64,000 nucleotides of DNA from Streptomyces spiramenti (GCF_012034385.1 NZ_JAAVJB010000005.1:1-64000); one strand, 5' to 3'; positions 1 through 7,887 are shown, numbered from the stretch's first letter. Notes: generated from the letters alone by a model not told the origin. A program made the numbers and translations.

Positions 1-916
1 GGGCGGCGGAGCGGCGCGGCGCGGCCGAGGCCGGAGTCTCCCGCGGCGCCACGGCAGCGGCCTGCCGTTGCATGCCCAGCCCGGCGCCCCGGGCTTCGCG
101 CGTGGCGATCTCCTTCAGCCGCATCGAGAGCTGCAGGGTGGTCGGACGCTCCTCCGGCTGCTTGGCCAGGCAGGCGCGCAGCAGCGGGCCCAGGGCCGCC
201 GGCACGCCCCGCAGCTGCGCCTCCTCGTGCACCACCCGGTAGAGCAGTACCTCCGAACTCCCCTCACCGAAGGGCGACTCGCCGAGCGCCGCGTGCGCCA
301 GCGTCGCCCCCAGCGAGAACACGTCGGTCGCCGGGGTGACGGCCACCCCGCGGACCTGCTCGGGGGCGAGGAAGCCCGGCGACCCCACCGCGGTGCCCAC
401 GTGCGTCAGCGTGGAGGCACCCGTCGCCCAGGCGATCCCGAAGTCGATGATCCGCGGCCCCTTGGGCGACAGCAGGATGTTGGAGGGCTTCAGGTCGCGG
501 TGGACGACCCCCGCCTCGTGGACCGCGACCAGCCCCTCGGCCAGCGCGGCGCCGATCGCGGCGGTCTCCGCCGCCGGCAACGGGCCGTCCGCAGCCACCC
601 GGTCGTGGAGGGAGGGGCCCGGCACGTACTGGGTCGCGAACCAGGGCTTCGCCGCGTCGAGATCCGCGGCGACCAGCCGCGCGGTGCAGCCACCACGGAT
701 GCGGCGGGCCGCCGAGACCTCGCGCGCGAACCGCGACCGGAACTCGGGGTCCTCGGCGAGGTCGGGACGGATCACCTTCAGCGCCACCCGCTGACCGCGC
801 CGGTCCGAGCCCAGGTAGACCACGCCCATGCCGCCGGCCCCCAGGCGCCGGTGCAGCCGGAACGAGCCGACGACCCGCGGGTCCTCGCGTCGCAGCCGCA
901 TCATCGCCATGTCCAT
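1..916 (-). CDS. Serine/threonine protein kinase (3' end cut by window edge)
   Basis: Hanks-type kinase; the first 305 residues are visible and the frame is still open at the left edge. The glycine loop GAGGMG lies at about 26-31, the ATP lysine in VALKV at 47, the catalytic HRD at 139-141 with DLKPSN, and DFG at 158-160, so the enzyme should be active. The kinase domain ends near residue 275 and is followed by an Ala/Arg-rich stretch that probably leads to a linker and possibly a membrane or sensor part outside the window. Four in-frame ATGs (916, 910, 904, 901) are possible starts; I took the outermost because no ribosome binding site decides. The substrate cannot be told from sequence. Confidence 0.9.
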   Translation of the reverse strand, partial: MDMAMMRLRREDPRVVGSFRLHRRLGAGGMGVVYLGSDRRGQRVALKVIRPDLAEDPEFRSRFAREVSAARRIRGGCTARLVAADLDAAKPWFATQYVPGPSLHDRVAADGPLPAAETAAIGAALAEGLVAVHEAGVVHRDLKPSNILLSPKGPRIIDFGIAWATGASTLTHVGTAVGSPGFLAPEQVRGVAVTPATDVFSLGATLAHAALGESPFGEGSSEVLLYRVVHEEAQLRGVPAALGPLLRACLAKQPEERPTTLQLSMRLKEIATREARGAGLGMQRQAAAVAPRETPASAAPRRSAA

Positions 917-1273
917 CCCCGTCGCCGGCCGGTTGCACTGTCGCGGACAGCTTACGGACTGAGGGCCCCCGCCGCCGACAGGCCGCGCACCCGACGCGCC
1001 CTTGGGGGACAACCCTGAGACGGGGGAGCGGGAGTCCACCTTCAGGACGACACCGCACCCCGGTCGTCATACTCCCGGAGGCGCCGGGACGGTACGGCGG
1101 GGTGACGACGGCGGGGACGCCTCCGCCATAACGTGGGAACCAGCGGCGGGCGGTCCGTTGTACTCGCCCCCCGAGGCCGATCGCCCGCCGCGACCACGTG
1201 ACAACTCCCCACGCCCCGGCCCCGGTCGGACCGTCGGGGAGACCGACCAGGCGGCGAGCAGGAGGTGGCGGGA

Positions 1274-1468
1274 ATGGCCCAGGCGGCACCGTCGGCGGCA
1301 GCGGTGAAGGACCGGCCGCTGGAGTACGGCCAGGCGAACGGCCGCCGCCACCCCCTCGTCGCGCTCGCCATGGTGCTTCCGTTCGCCCTCGCGCTCGCCG
1401 TGCTGTTCGGCGGCGTGGAGGCGGTCGTGACACAGGTGTCGTCCGTGGCCGGTGCGATCGGGTGGTGA
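1274..1468 (+). CDS. Small single-span membrane protein, 64 aa
   Basis: A hydrophilic N-terminus of about 28 residues (with RPLEYGQANGRRHP) is followed by a hydrophobic segment at about 29-55. I recognise it only as a small conserved Streptomyces membrane protein without assigned function. The ATG was preferred over an in-frame GTG nine bases upstream because AGGAGG (1260-1265) sits eight bases before the ATG and overlaps that GTG. It is transcribed away from the kinase gene and is followed by a strong hairpin, so it looks like a single-gene unit. Confidence 0.7.
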   Translation: MAQAAPSAAAVKDRPLEYGQANGRRHPLVALAMVLPFALALAVLFGGVEAVVTQVSSVAGAIGW

Positions 1469-1543
1469 CACCCGGACCCGGAAGAGCGGCCGGGTCTGCT
1501 CGCACCGGATGACGGCCCCGTGGGGACGGGGGTGTCGGACGGC

Positions 1544-1580
1544 ACGGTGGCCGGGGAACCAACGGTTCCCCGGCCACCGT
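1544..1580. terminator. Perfect 17-bp hairpin, probable bidirectional terminator
   Basis: The arms 1544-1560 and 1564-1580 are exact reverse complements around a three-base loop (AAC). It lies 75 bases after the small membrane protein gene. The core is the reverse complement of the hairpin at 1656-1690. Confidence 0.75.
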
Positions 1581-1655
1581 CATGCTCGGCGCCCGCCGGT
1601 CTCCTGCACCCACCGCGGACGCGGTGCGAACCGCCCGGGCACAGCGCGAACAGCA

Positions 1656-1690
1656 CAGCGGCCGGGGAACCGTTGGTTCCCCGGCCGCTG
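1656..1690. terminator. Perfect 16-bp hairpin downstream of the tRNA cluster
   Basis: The arms 1656-1671 and 1675-1690 pair perfectly around a GTT loop. It begins five bases beyond the encoded CCA of tRNA-Val on the minus strand, so it is the likely terminator of the Gly-Cys-Val tRNA transcript. Confidence 0.75.
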
Positions 1691-1697
1691 CCGGTGG

Positions 1698-1769
1698 TGG
1701 ACGATACTGGGATTGAACCAGTGACCTCTTCCGTGTCAGGGAAGCGCTCTCCCGCTGAGCTAATCGTCC
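1698..1769 (-). tRNA. tRNA-Val, anticodon GAC
   Basis: A complete cloverleaf can be drawn by eye: the 7-bp acceptor GGACGAT/ATCGTCC, an anticodon stem CTTCC/GGAAG presenting GAC, and a T-arm with GGTTCAATCC. The discriminator A is followed by a genomically encoded CCA (1695-1697), unlike the other tRNAs in the window. Last gene of the Gly-Cys-Val cluster. Confidence 0.95.
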
Positions 1770-1770
1770 G

Positions 1771-1841
1771 AGGTGGAGACGGGATTTGAACCCGTGTAGA
1801 CGGCTTTGCAGGCCGTTGCCTCGCCTCTCGGCCACTCCACC
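1771..1841 (-). tRNA. tRNA-Cys, anticodon GCA
   Basis: 71 nt; acceptor GGTGGAG/CTCCACC with discriminator T, anticodon stem ACGGC/GCCGT around CT-GCA-AA, and T-arm GGGTTCAAATCCC. CCA is not encoded. One base separates it from tRNA-Val, so the two must be cut from a shared precursor. Confidence 0.95.
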
Positions 1842-1842
1842 A

Positions 1843-1860
1843 CGAGGGGCAGGCCCCTCG
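1843..1860. other. 8-bp hairpin between tRNA-Cys and tRNA-Gly
   Basis: CGAGGGGC pairs with GCCCCTCG around a two-base gap (AG). It fills the spacer between the two tRNAs and probably acts as a processing or folding spacer in the precursor; terminator activity is unlikely because the cluster continues past it. Confidence 0.45.
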
Positions 1861-1862
1861 AG

Positions 1863-1935
<73 letters not shown>

Positions 1936-2067
1936 ATTGCCGTTCCGGTCCGCTCACGCTTCCCGGCGACGTGGTGAACTCTATCCGATTCCGGTGACAG
2001 CTCAAACCCGGTTCCCCACACCACGTGCGGCGGACCCGCCCACGGGCCGTCGTGCGGACCCCCGTCC

Positions 2068-2073
2068 TAGACT
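2068..2073 (+). promoter_or_regulatory. -10 hexamer TAGACT for leaderless pabB-like gene
   Basis: TAGACT ends seven bases before the GTG start, which places the expected transcription start on the start codon itself. No good -35 is visible. No ribosome binding site precedes the GTG, which fits leaderless translation. Confidence 0.5.
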
Positions 2074-2080
2074 CGCTCGC

Positions 2081-3097
2081 GTGCACGACATCGCCCCCAT
2101 GGCCCGCTTCGGCGGCCTCCTCGCCACCGACCTCCGCGACGTGACCGACGACCCGGGTGCCCTGTCCTCCAGCGGCTGGTGGGCGGTGGCCGCGCGGTAC
2201 GACGGCGGGCTGGTCTGCGCGCGGTTCGGCGACGTGCGACCCGCGCCGGTACCGTCACCCGGCCGCTGGCACGGCCCCGCTCCCGACGGCTGGCGCAGCT
2301 CGCTCGACCGCGCCGCCTACACCGCCGGGGTGCGGCGCATCCGTGAGCACATAGCCGCCGGCGAGGTCTACCAGGCCAACCTCTGCCGTGTCCTGACCGC
2401 CGAGGTGGAACCCGACGCCGACATCGACGCCCTCACCGCCCACCTGGCGCGCGGCAACCCCGCACCCCACGCGGGCACCGTCCGGCTGCCGCGCCACGGG
2501 GTGGAGATCGCGACCGCCTCACCGGAGTTGTACCTGCGGCGCGCCGGCGACACCGTCGAGTCCGGCCCGATCAAGGGCACCGCGCCCACCGCCGGCGAAC
2601 TGCTCCCCAAGGACCACGCCGAGAACGTGATGATCGTGGACCTCGTCCGCAACGACCTCGGCCGGGTCTGCGTCCCGGGGAGCGTCACCGTCCCCGAACT
2701 GTGCGTCACCGAGAAGCACCCCGGGCTCGTCCATCTCGTCTCCACCGTGCGCGGTCGCCTCAGCCCCGGTGCCGGCTGGCCGGAGCTGCTGGAGCACACC
2801 TTCCCGCCCGGTTCGGTGACGGGCGCGCCCAAGTCCAGCGCCCTCGCCGTCATCGACGCCCTGGAGACCGCACCCCGCGGCCCGTACTGCGGCGGGATCG
2901 GCTGGGTGGACGCCGACCGGGGCACCGGCACCCTGGCCGTCGCGATCCGCACCTTCTGGATCGACCGACCGGCCGACGGCCCGCCCCTGCTGCGGTTCGG
3001 TACCGGCGCCGGCATCACCTGGGGCTCCGACCCCGACCACGAGTGGCGCGAGACCGAACTCAAGGCGGACCGGCTCCTCACCGTCGCGGCCGGCTGA
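2081..3097 (+). CDS. pabB: Chorismate-binding enzyme, aminodeoxychorismate synthase component I type
   Basis: 338 aa, the size of a stand-alone chorismate-binding domain with a short N-terminal extension. It carries the signature PIKGT (163-167); a lysine there, rather than the alanine of anthranilate synthases, marks the PabB branch that makes 4-amino-4-deoxychorismate. Further family blocks are ENVMIVDLVRNDLGRV (181-196), FPPGSVTGAPK (241-251) and RETELKADRLL. No glutaminase gene is adjacent, so the amidotransferase partner must lie elsewhere. The next gene encodes a class IV aminotransferase of the PabC kind, giving a pABA/folate pair. The GTG start is supported by the -10 box and the first residues HDIAPMARFGG; a longer frame reaching back to 1937 would run into tRNA-Gly. 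Confidence 0.85.
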   Translation: MHDIAPMARFGGLLATDLRDVTDDPGALSSSGWWAVAARYDGGLVCARFGDVRPAPVPSPGRWHGPAPDGWRSSLDRAAYTAGVRRIREHIAAGEVYQANLCRVLTAEVEPDADIDALTAHLARGNPAPHAGTVRLPRHGVEIATASPELYLRRAGDTVESGPIKGTAPTAGELLPKDHAENVMIVDLVRNDLGRVCVPGSVTVPELCVTEKHPGLVHLVSTVRGRLSPGAGWPELLEHTFPPGSVTGAPKSSALAVIDALETAPRGPYCGGIGWVDADRGTGTLAVAIRTFWIDRPADGPPLLRFGTGAGITWGSDPDHEWRETELKADRLLTVAAG

Positions 3098-3244
3098 GCC
3101 GCCCGCGACCGCCCGGCGGGGCCACGGGCGTCTCGTGCGCGCGTGCCGGACGTCCGTCCTACGCTGGAGGCCGCGGCGCCCCGCGCCCGGCCCGTCCAGG
3201 CCGGGCGCGGGGCCGCCGACCGACATCCCCGAGGCGAGGCACAC

Positions 3245-4069
3245 ATGCGGATCTGGCTCAACGGCACGCTGCGGACCGAGCAGGAGGCGGGCGTCTCCGT
3301 CTTCGACCACGGCCTCACCGTGGGCGACGGCGTCTTCGAGACGGTGAAGACCGTGGACGGGGCGCCGTTCGCCCTCACCCGCCACCTGGACCGGCTCGCC
3401 CGGTCCGCCGCAGGCCTCGGTCTGCCCGCCCCCGACCTCGACGAACTGCGTCGCGCCTGCCACGAGACGGTCGCCGCCACGCCCCACCCGCTGGGACGGC
3501 TCCGCCTCACCTACACCGGCGGGCGGGCGCCGATGGGGTCCGACCGCGACGAGAAGGTCACCCCGACCGTCCTCGCCGCCCACTTCGGCATCACCCGTCG
3601 CCCCGACACCACCGCCGCCGTCACCGTGCAGTGGACGCGGAACGAACGCGGCGCCCTCAGCGGACTCAAGACCACCTCCTACGGCGAGAACGTCGTGGCC
3701 CTGGCCGCCGCGCGCGCCCGCGCCGCCACCGAGGCGATCTTCCCCAACACCACCGGCGCACTGTGCGAGGGCACCGGCACCAACGTCTTCGTGGTCATGG
3801 ACGGCCGGGCGCTGACCCCGCCGCTCTCCTCGGGCGCGCTGGCCGGCGTCACCCGGGCGCTGGTCCTGGAGTGGACCGGCGCACAGGAGGCCGAGCTGCC
3901 GATGGACGCGCTGGAACGTGCCGAGGAGGTCTTCCTCACCTCCACGACCCGGGACGTCCAGGCCGTCGCCCGGCTCGACGGCCGCGACCTGCCGGGCGCC
4001 CCGGGGCCCGTGACCGCCGAGGCGATGCGTGTGTTCGCCGAGCGGTCCGCCGCCGACATCGACCCCTGA
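3245..4069 (+). CDS. pabC: Class IV aminotransferase, probable 4-amino-4-deoxychorismate lyase
   Basis: 274 aa fold-type IV PLP enzyme. The N-terminal block VFDHGLTVGDGVFET, the PLP lysine in SGLKTTSYGENV and the block GTGTNVFVV with EVFLTSTTRDVQ are typical of the family. ADC lyases and branched-chain aminotransferases share this fold; the lyase call rests on the pabB-like gene directly upstream and on the size. The product would be p-aminobenzoate for folate synthesis. A purine-rich site (GAGGCGAGG) precedes the ATG. Confidence 0.8.
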   Translation: MRIWLNGTLRTEQEAGVSVFDHGLTVGDGVFETVKTVDGAPFALTRHLDRLARSAAGLGLPAPDLDELRRACHETVAATPHPLGRLRLTYTGGRAPMGSDRDEKVTPTVLAAHFGITRRPDTTAAVTVQWTRNERGALSGLKTTSYGENVVALAAARARAATEAIFPNTTGALCEGTGTNVFVVMDGRALTPPLSSGALAGVTRALVLEWTGAQEAELPMDALERAEEVFLTSTTRDVQAVARLDGRDLPGAPGPVTAEAMRVFAERSAADIDP

Positions 4070-4146
4070 CGCGCCCGGTCACCCGCCGGACCCCGATCCG
4101 CGGCGGGGGCTGGTCCGCGGCCGAGGCCGTGCGCGAGGATGCGGAG

Positions 4147-4998
4147 GTGACGACCACACTGCGACCCATCGGCCCCGAGGAGCGCGACGCCGCGGGCGTC
4201 CGCTCCCGCCGCTACACGATCTCGGTCAACGGCCGCCCCGCCGGACGGCTCCACCTGGCCGCCGACCCCGCCGGCCCCGAGGCCGGCACGATCGGCCGGA
4301 TCCACGAGCTCGTCGTGGACCCCGCCGACCGCCGCCGCGGTCGCGGCACCGTCGCCGCCCTCGCGGCGGAGGAGGTGCTGCGTGGCTGGGGCTGCGGCAC
4401 CCTGGAGGTGCGGCTCGACGCCGGCGCAGAGGCCGCGTCGGGCCTCGCCGAGCAGCTCGGGCTGGTCGAGCGCAGCCGGAACATGGTCAAGGAGGTCGCC
4501 CCGGGCGCGACCGCGCCCGACCTGCCGGAGGGGGCGGAGCTGCGGGAGATGACGGCGGCCGAGTACCCGGACTGGCTGGCCGCGGAGCGGGAGGACTTCG
4601 TCCGCGCCTGGACCGACCGCGGTGTCCCGGCAGCCGCCGCCGCCCGCCGGGCGGACGGCGCGTACACCCGGCTCCTCGCCGAGGGGCCGGTGACGCCGGG
4701 GACGGTCCTGCGGGTGCTGGAGATCGGGGGTGACCGTGCCGGTGCCCTGTGGGTCCGCAACGGCGGGGAGCTGCCCGACGGCGCGGATTCCTACGTGTAC
4801 TCGGTGCACGTCTCGGAGGGGCGGCGTGGCCAGGGGCTCGGCCGGGCCCTGATGGTCGAGGCGGAGCGGGTGTGCGCCGCCGCCGGCCTCAGCCTGCTGG
4901 GCCTCCACGTCTTCGCCGACAACACCCCGGCCCGGCGCCTCTACGACTCCCTCGGCTACCGGACGGTCGCGGTCAACACCGTCAAGCGGATCGGCTGA
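4147..4998 (+). CDS. Tandem GNAT-fold N-acetyltransferase
   Basis: 283 aa with two GNAT-like domains. The N-terminal one has the acetyl-CoA loop VDPADRRRGRGT (about 58-69); the C-terminal one has SVHVSEGRRGQGLGRALMVEAE and ends with FADNTPARRLYDSLGY, the classic motif B. Tandem-GNAT proteins of this size acylate small amines or antibiotics, or are structural; the substrate is unknown. The C-terminal loop is the better preserved and probably the working site. Its last 17 bases overlap the 3' end of the convergent DsbA-like gene. Confidence 0.8.
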   Translation: MTTTLRPIGPEERDAAGVRSRRYTISVNGRPAGRLHLAADPAGPEAGTIGRIHELVVDPADRRRGRGTVAALAAEEVLRGWGCGTLEVRLDAGAEAASGLAEQLGLVERSRNMVKEVAPGATAPDLPEGAELREMTAAEYPDWLAAEREDFVRAWTDRGVPAAAAARRADGAYTRLLAEGPVTPGTVLRVLEIGGDRAGALWVRNGGELPDGADSYVYSVHVSEGRRGQGLGRALMVEAERVCAAAGLSLLGLHVFADNTPARRLYDSLGYRTVAVNTVKRIG

Positions 4999-5491
4999 GC
5001 ACGGACTCGGTGATCTCCGCGATCCGCTGCCGCAGCCCCTCCTGGCTCGTGCCACCGTCGAGCCGCTGCCCGTCGATGAGGTAGGTCGGCGTCCCGGTGA
5101 CGCCGAGGGCCGCACCCTCGGCCTGGTCCGCGTCCACCATCAGCATGTGGCGGCCGTCGATCAGCGCGGTGTCCATCTCCTCGGCGTCGAGTCCGAGTTC
5201 GGCCGCCACGGTCAGCAGCGTCGCCTGGCCCCGCTTTCCCAGCTCCTCGGTGCGCGCCAGCACCGCCGCGACGAAGTCGTCGCCTCTGCCCTGGGCGTAG
5301 GCCTCCTCCGCGGCCTGCGCGGCGGCCAGTGCGTGCTGATGGCGGGGGAGGGGGAAGTGGCGCAGGCGGATGGTCAGCGAGTCGCCGAACCGCTCGCGGA
5401 GCGCGATGAGGTCACCGTGAGCGAGGTGGCAGTCGGGGCACTGGAGGTCGCACCACACGTCGAGGACGGCGGCTCCGGGGGAATCGTTCAT
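4982..5491 (-). CDS. DsbA-like thioredoxin-fold oxidoreductase, cytoplasmic
   Basis: 169 aa. CPDC at 18-21 is the redox pair (CxxC), and GVTGTPTYLIDG carries the cis-proline loop of the DsbA/FrnE fold. No signal peptide or membrane segment is present, so this is a cytosolic member. The helical insertion (about 55-115) is of DsbA type. Partner and substrate are unknown. It converges on the GNAT gene with a 17-base tail-to-tail overlap. Confidence 0.85.
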   Translation of the reverse strand: MNDSPGAAVLDVWCDLQCPDCHLAHGDLIALRERFGDSLTIRLRHFPLPRHQHALAAAQAAEEAYAQGRGDDFVAAVLARTEELGKRGQATLLTVAAELGLDAEEMDTALIDGRHMLMVDADQAEGAALGVTGTPTYLIDGQRLDGGTSQEGLRQRIAEITESVLSRSA

Positions 5492-5633
5492 GGCCGTATT
5501 CTCCCTCCCGCGCGCGGTGCGCCGGTGCTCCGGGAGGCGTCGGCGGCGGGGGTGCGGGCCGTCTCACCCCGAAATGTCCCTGACATTCGGCCGGGCAATG
5601 GCCCATCGGGGCTCGGCGCGGCAGGATGGAACC

Positions 5634-6083
5634 ATGCTTGGGATGCTTATTTACGCCGTCTGCGGCACGCTGAGCGCCGCGGGGCTCTGGTTCGCCTACC
5701 GCTCCTTCCGGCGCCGCCGCTACGCGACGGGGCTGCGCACCGCATCGGTGGCGCTGCTGCCGATGGGTCTCGCCATGACCGGTGTGGTGAGGTTCGTCCT
5801 CAACATGACCTTCAACCCGATCGCGTGGGCGGGCGTCGCCGCGGTGGGGCTCGCGGTGGTGCTGTTCATGGTGGCGCGCGCCCTGGACGCGAGGGGGGTT
5901 CCCGACGGTGGCTCCGGCCCCACGCCGGGCGAAGCCCCGGCGGCCGTCCCGGCCGTGGCGGGCGCCGGCGGGGAGCTCCCGGCCGCCCCCCGTCGCGAGG
6001 CGCCTGCGAAGAAGTCCGGAGGCGCCACCGGGACGGAGGACTTCTCGGACATCGAAGCGATCCTCAAAAAACACGGGATCTGA
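5634..6083 (+). CDS. Conserved hypothetical membrane protein, 149 aa
   Basis: Three hydrophobic segments (about 2-20, 36-58, 64-82) are followed by a Pro/Ala/Gly-rich linker and a short charged C-terminus, DFSDIEAILKKHGI. The C-terminal tag on a disordered linker looks like a docking peptide. I took the ATG preceded by GCAGGATGGA; the frame is open further upstream, but that part has no protein-like composition. I know it only as a conserved streptomycete protein. Confidence 0.7.
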   Translation: MLGMLIYAVCGTLSAAGLWFAYRSFRRRRYATGLRTASVALLPMGLAMTGVVRFVLNMTFNPIAWAGVAAVGLAVVLFMVARALDARGVPDGGSGPTPGEAPAAVPAVAGAGGELPAAPRREAPAKKSGGATGTEDFSDIEAILKKHGI

Positions 6084-6151
6084 CGAATTAGCAGCCCGCG
6101 GGGGCCTTTTGGGCTCAGCGGGGGTCCGGTCTGCGCCATGATCGCCGGGAG

Positions 6152-6343
6152 ATGGCGCACAGAACTCGGGGAGCGATCTCCCCCCTCACGACCGACCGCC
6201 CGCCGCCCCTTCCCGGGCGGCGGGCCACCGAGGAACCCCGGGGTTGCCTCTTCGCCCTGGCGCAGCTTCCGCTGATCATCTTCCTTGCGGTGATCGGGAC
6301 TCTGCTGACCGTGGCGGCGGTGCACGACCTGTTCCTGTTGTGA
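6152..6343 (+). CDS. Small single-span membrane protein, 63 aa
   Basis: A Pro/Arg-rich N-terminus (1-30) is followed by one hydrophobic span (about 34-62, FALAQLPLIIFLAVIGTLL) that ends the protein. The start is uncertain: GGGAG directly touches the ATG, so it may be leaderless. Codon usage is strongly third-position GC, which supports coding. No function recognised. Confidence 0.6.
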   Translation: MAHRTRGAISPLTTDRPPPLPGRRATEEPRGCLFALAQLPLIIFLAVIGTLLTVAAVHDLFLL

Positions 6344-6402
6344 GCACGTGCCGTGGGGCCGGGGCGCCGAACCCGGACCGAGCCCCCGCCCGGTCCGCCG
6401 GC

Positions 6403-6972
6403 TCAGCGAGCGGCGTCCGCGCGTCGCTGCCGCGCGCGGTACGCGGCGACGTGCAGCCGGTTCCCGCAGGTGCGGCTGTCGCAGTAGCGGCGCGAGCGGT
6501 TGCGGGAGAGGTCGACGAAGGCCCGGCCGCAGTCCGGCGCCTCGCAGTGGCGCAGCCGCTCCAGCTCCCCGGCGACCAGCAGGAACCCCAGCGCCATGCC
6601 GCAGTCGGCCGCCAGGTGGTCTGCGAGGGAGGCGCCGGGCGCGAAGTAGTGGACGTGCCAGTCGTAGCCGTCGTGGTCGGTCAGCTGCGGCGTGGTGCCG
6701 GCCGAGGCCACCATCTCGTTGAGGAGCCCGGCGACCTCCCGTCCGGAGTCCGAGGCCAGTACGCGTTCGAAGCGCTCCCGGGTGCGCAGCACGGCCTGGA
6801 GGTCGGCCTCGGTGAGGTCCGCCGGCGCGATGCCGCTGACGGTCAGGGTGCCGACGAACGTCCGGAGGGCCGCGACATCGGTGAGGCGCTCGCCCTCCCC
6901 GGTGGCGGGGGCGGTGTTGAGGAGCTCGACCACGTGGTCCAGCGCGCACCGCGTGTCGTGGTTGATGAGCAC
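6403..6972 (-). CDS. CGNR zinc-finger protein (ABATE/CGNR family)
   Basis: 189 aa. The N-terminal two thirds form the stress-response ABATE-type domain. The C-terminus has the CGNR finger: C-x4-C (HCEAPDCGRAF) and then C-x4-C-GNR in YCDSRTCGNR followed by AAYRARQR, a likely DNA-binding helix. Members are thought to be transcriptional regulators; the target is unknown. GTG start with GGGAG ten bases upstream. It lies downstream of ssgB on the same strand, but two strong hairpins separate them, so it is a separate unit. Confidence 0.85.
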   Translation of the reverse strand: MLINHDTRCALDHVVELLNTAPATGEGERLTDVAALRTFVGTLTVSGIAPADLTEADLQAVLRTRERFERVLASDSGREVAGLLNEMVASAGTTPQLTDHDGYDWHVHYFAPGASLADHLAADCGMALGFLLVAGELERLRHCEAPDCGRAFVDLSRNRSRRYCDSRTCGNRLHVAAYRARQRRADAAR

Positions 6973-7022
6973 CTGGTGGGTCTCCCGGTCCGGAGGCGCG
7001 GCGAGTAACCGGGAAACTCTAA

Positions 7023-7074
7023 CGCGCGTGCCGGGTACCGCCGCGTGGTGGTGCGGCGGTACCCGGCACGCGCG
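7023..7074. terminator. Perfect 22-bp hairpin between ssgB and the CGNR gene
   Basis: The arms 7023-7044 and 7053-7074 are exact reverse complements with an eight-base loop. It is the second of two hairpins downstream of ssgB and should isolate it from the CGNR gene. Confidence 0.8.
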
Positions 7075-7084
7075 AGCCGTTTCC

Positions 7085-7122
7085 CGGCCCCGCCGTCGCC
7101 CCGAGTTCGGACGGCGGGGCCG
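7085..7122. terminator. 13-bp hairpin immediately after ssgB
   Basis: The arms 7085-7097 and 7110-7122 pair perfectly; the structure starts six bases past the ssgB stop codon. With the 7023-7074 hairpin it gives ssgB a tandem terminator. Confidence 0.75.
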
Positions 7123-7128
7123 ACGGCC

Positions 7129-7542
7129 TCAGCTCTCCGCGAGGATGTGCGAGAGCTCGGTGTCGAGGTCGAAGTGGCGGTGTTCGGTTCCGGGCGGCAC
7201 TGCCGCGTCGGTCCGCTTGAGGAAGGACTCCAGAGCTCGGGCGGGAGCTTCCAGCAACGCCTCGCCCTCGGGGGAGCTGAGGGCGATGCAGACCACCCCC
7301 TGACCGTGGCTGCGCGAAGGCCACACCCGGACGTCACCGGTGCCGGTGGGCCGGTGGAGCCCCTCGGCCAGCAGATCGCGGGCGAAGACCCATTCGACGG
7401 TCTCCTCCGCTCCGGTGTGGAACGTGGCATGCACGGCGTACGGATCGCCGGTGTCATACCGCAGTCCTGCGGGTACGGGCAGTGACGACTCGCTCGATAC
7501 GACGAGGCGCAGGTGCAGCTCGCAGCTGACCGTGGTGTTCAT
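7129..7542 (-). CDS. ssgB: Sporulation-specific cell division activator SsgB
   Basis: 137 aa, recognised directly: MNTTVSCELHLRLV, HATFHTGAEETVEWVFARDLL and the C-terminus FDLDTELSHILAES match streptomycete SsgB as I remember it almost residue for residue. In Streptomyces SsgB positions FtsZ at future septa during sporulation-specific division. It is the conserved ancestral SsgA-like protein of morphologically complex actinomycetes, so its presence supports the genus call. The start is fixed by the known N-terminus; a purine-rich GAAAGG lies 12 bases upstream. The upstream region has a BldD-like half-consensus and a small palindrome. Two hairpins follow the gene. Confidence 0.97.
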   Translation of the reverse strand: MNTTVSCELHLRLVVSSESSLPVPAGLRYDTGDPYAVHATFHTGAEETVEWVFARDLLAEGLHRPTGTGDVRVWPSRSHGQGVVCIALSSPEGEALLEAPARALESFLKRTDAAVPPGTEHRHFDLDTELSHILAES

Positions 7543-7556
7543 AGGCGCCAGTGCCT

Positions 7557-7571
7557 TTCGCTCAGTGTGCG
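7557..7571. promoter_or_regulatory. Degenerate BldD-box candidate upstream of ssgB
   Basis: Against the published BldD consensus NTNACNCWGNGTNAN, this site keeps the core C-N-CAG-N-GT and the outer T but misses both adenines (7 of 9 fixed positions). It begins 15 bases upstream of the ssgB start. Confidence 0.3.
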
Positions 7572-7616
7572 CTCGGGGCTTCGCACGTCGGCGAGATCGA
7601 TGTGCCACGTACTGGT

Positions 7617-7629
7617 GGGTTGTAAACCC
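7617..7629. promoter_or_regulatory. Short palindrome GGGTT-GTA-AACCC upstream of ssgB
   Basis: Five-base perfect arms around GTA, 75-87 bases upstream of ssgB. It could be an operator or part of an alternative sigma factor promoter; the sequence alone does not decide. Confidence 0.25.
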
Positions 7630-7805
7630 TTCTGTGCCATTTGCGAGGTTTGAAGTCATTCGAATGGCGCAGTCTGTGGCGTCACGGCTCCCCCGGGCGA
7701 GTGATTGCCACAGATGTTCGAATGAGGTCTCTTGAGGGTGAAGCGAGTGCCCGGGAGGGGTGGGGGAGGGGTGCGGGGGGTGGGGTAGTCTGTGATCACC
7801 GCAGC

Positions 7806-7877
7806 GGGCGATTAGCTCAGTGGAAGAGCGCTTCGTTCACACCGAAGAGGTCACTGGTTCGAACCCAGTATCGCCCA
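7806..7877 (+). tRNA. tRNA-Val, anticodon CAC (copy 1)
   Basis: 72 nt; acceptor GGGCGAT/ATCGCCC, anticodon stem CTTCG/CGAAG presenting CAC, T-arm GGTTCGAACCC, discriminator A. CCA is not encoded. It differs from copy 2 only at one D-loop base (T at 7821). Confidence 0.95.
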
Positions 7878-7887
7878 CCGTGCAGGT

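Noticed and set aside
68-1018. Plus-strand open frame over the kinase gene
   Set aside because: Arg/Gly/His/Gln-rich shadow of the kinase; the minus strand has all kinase motifs in order.
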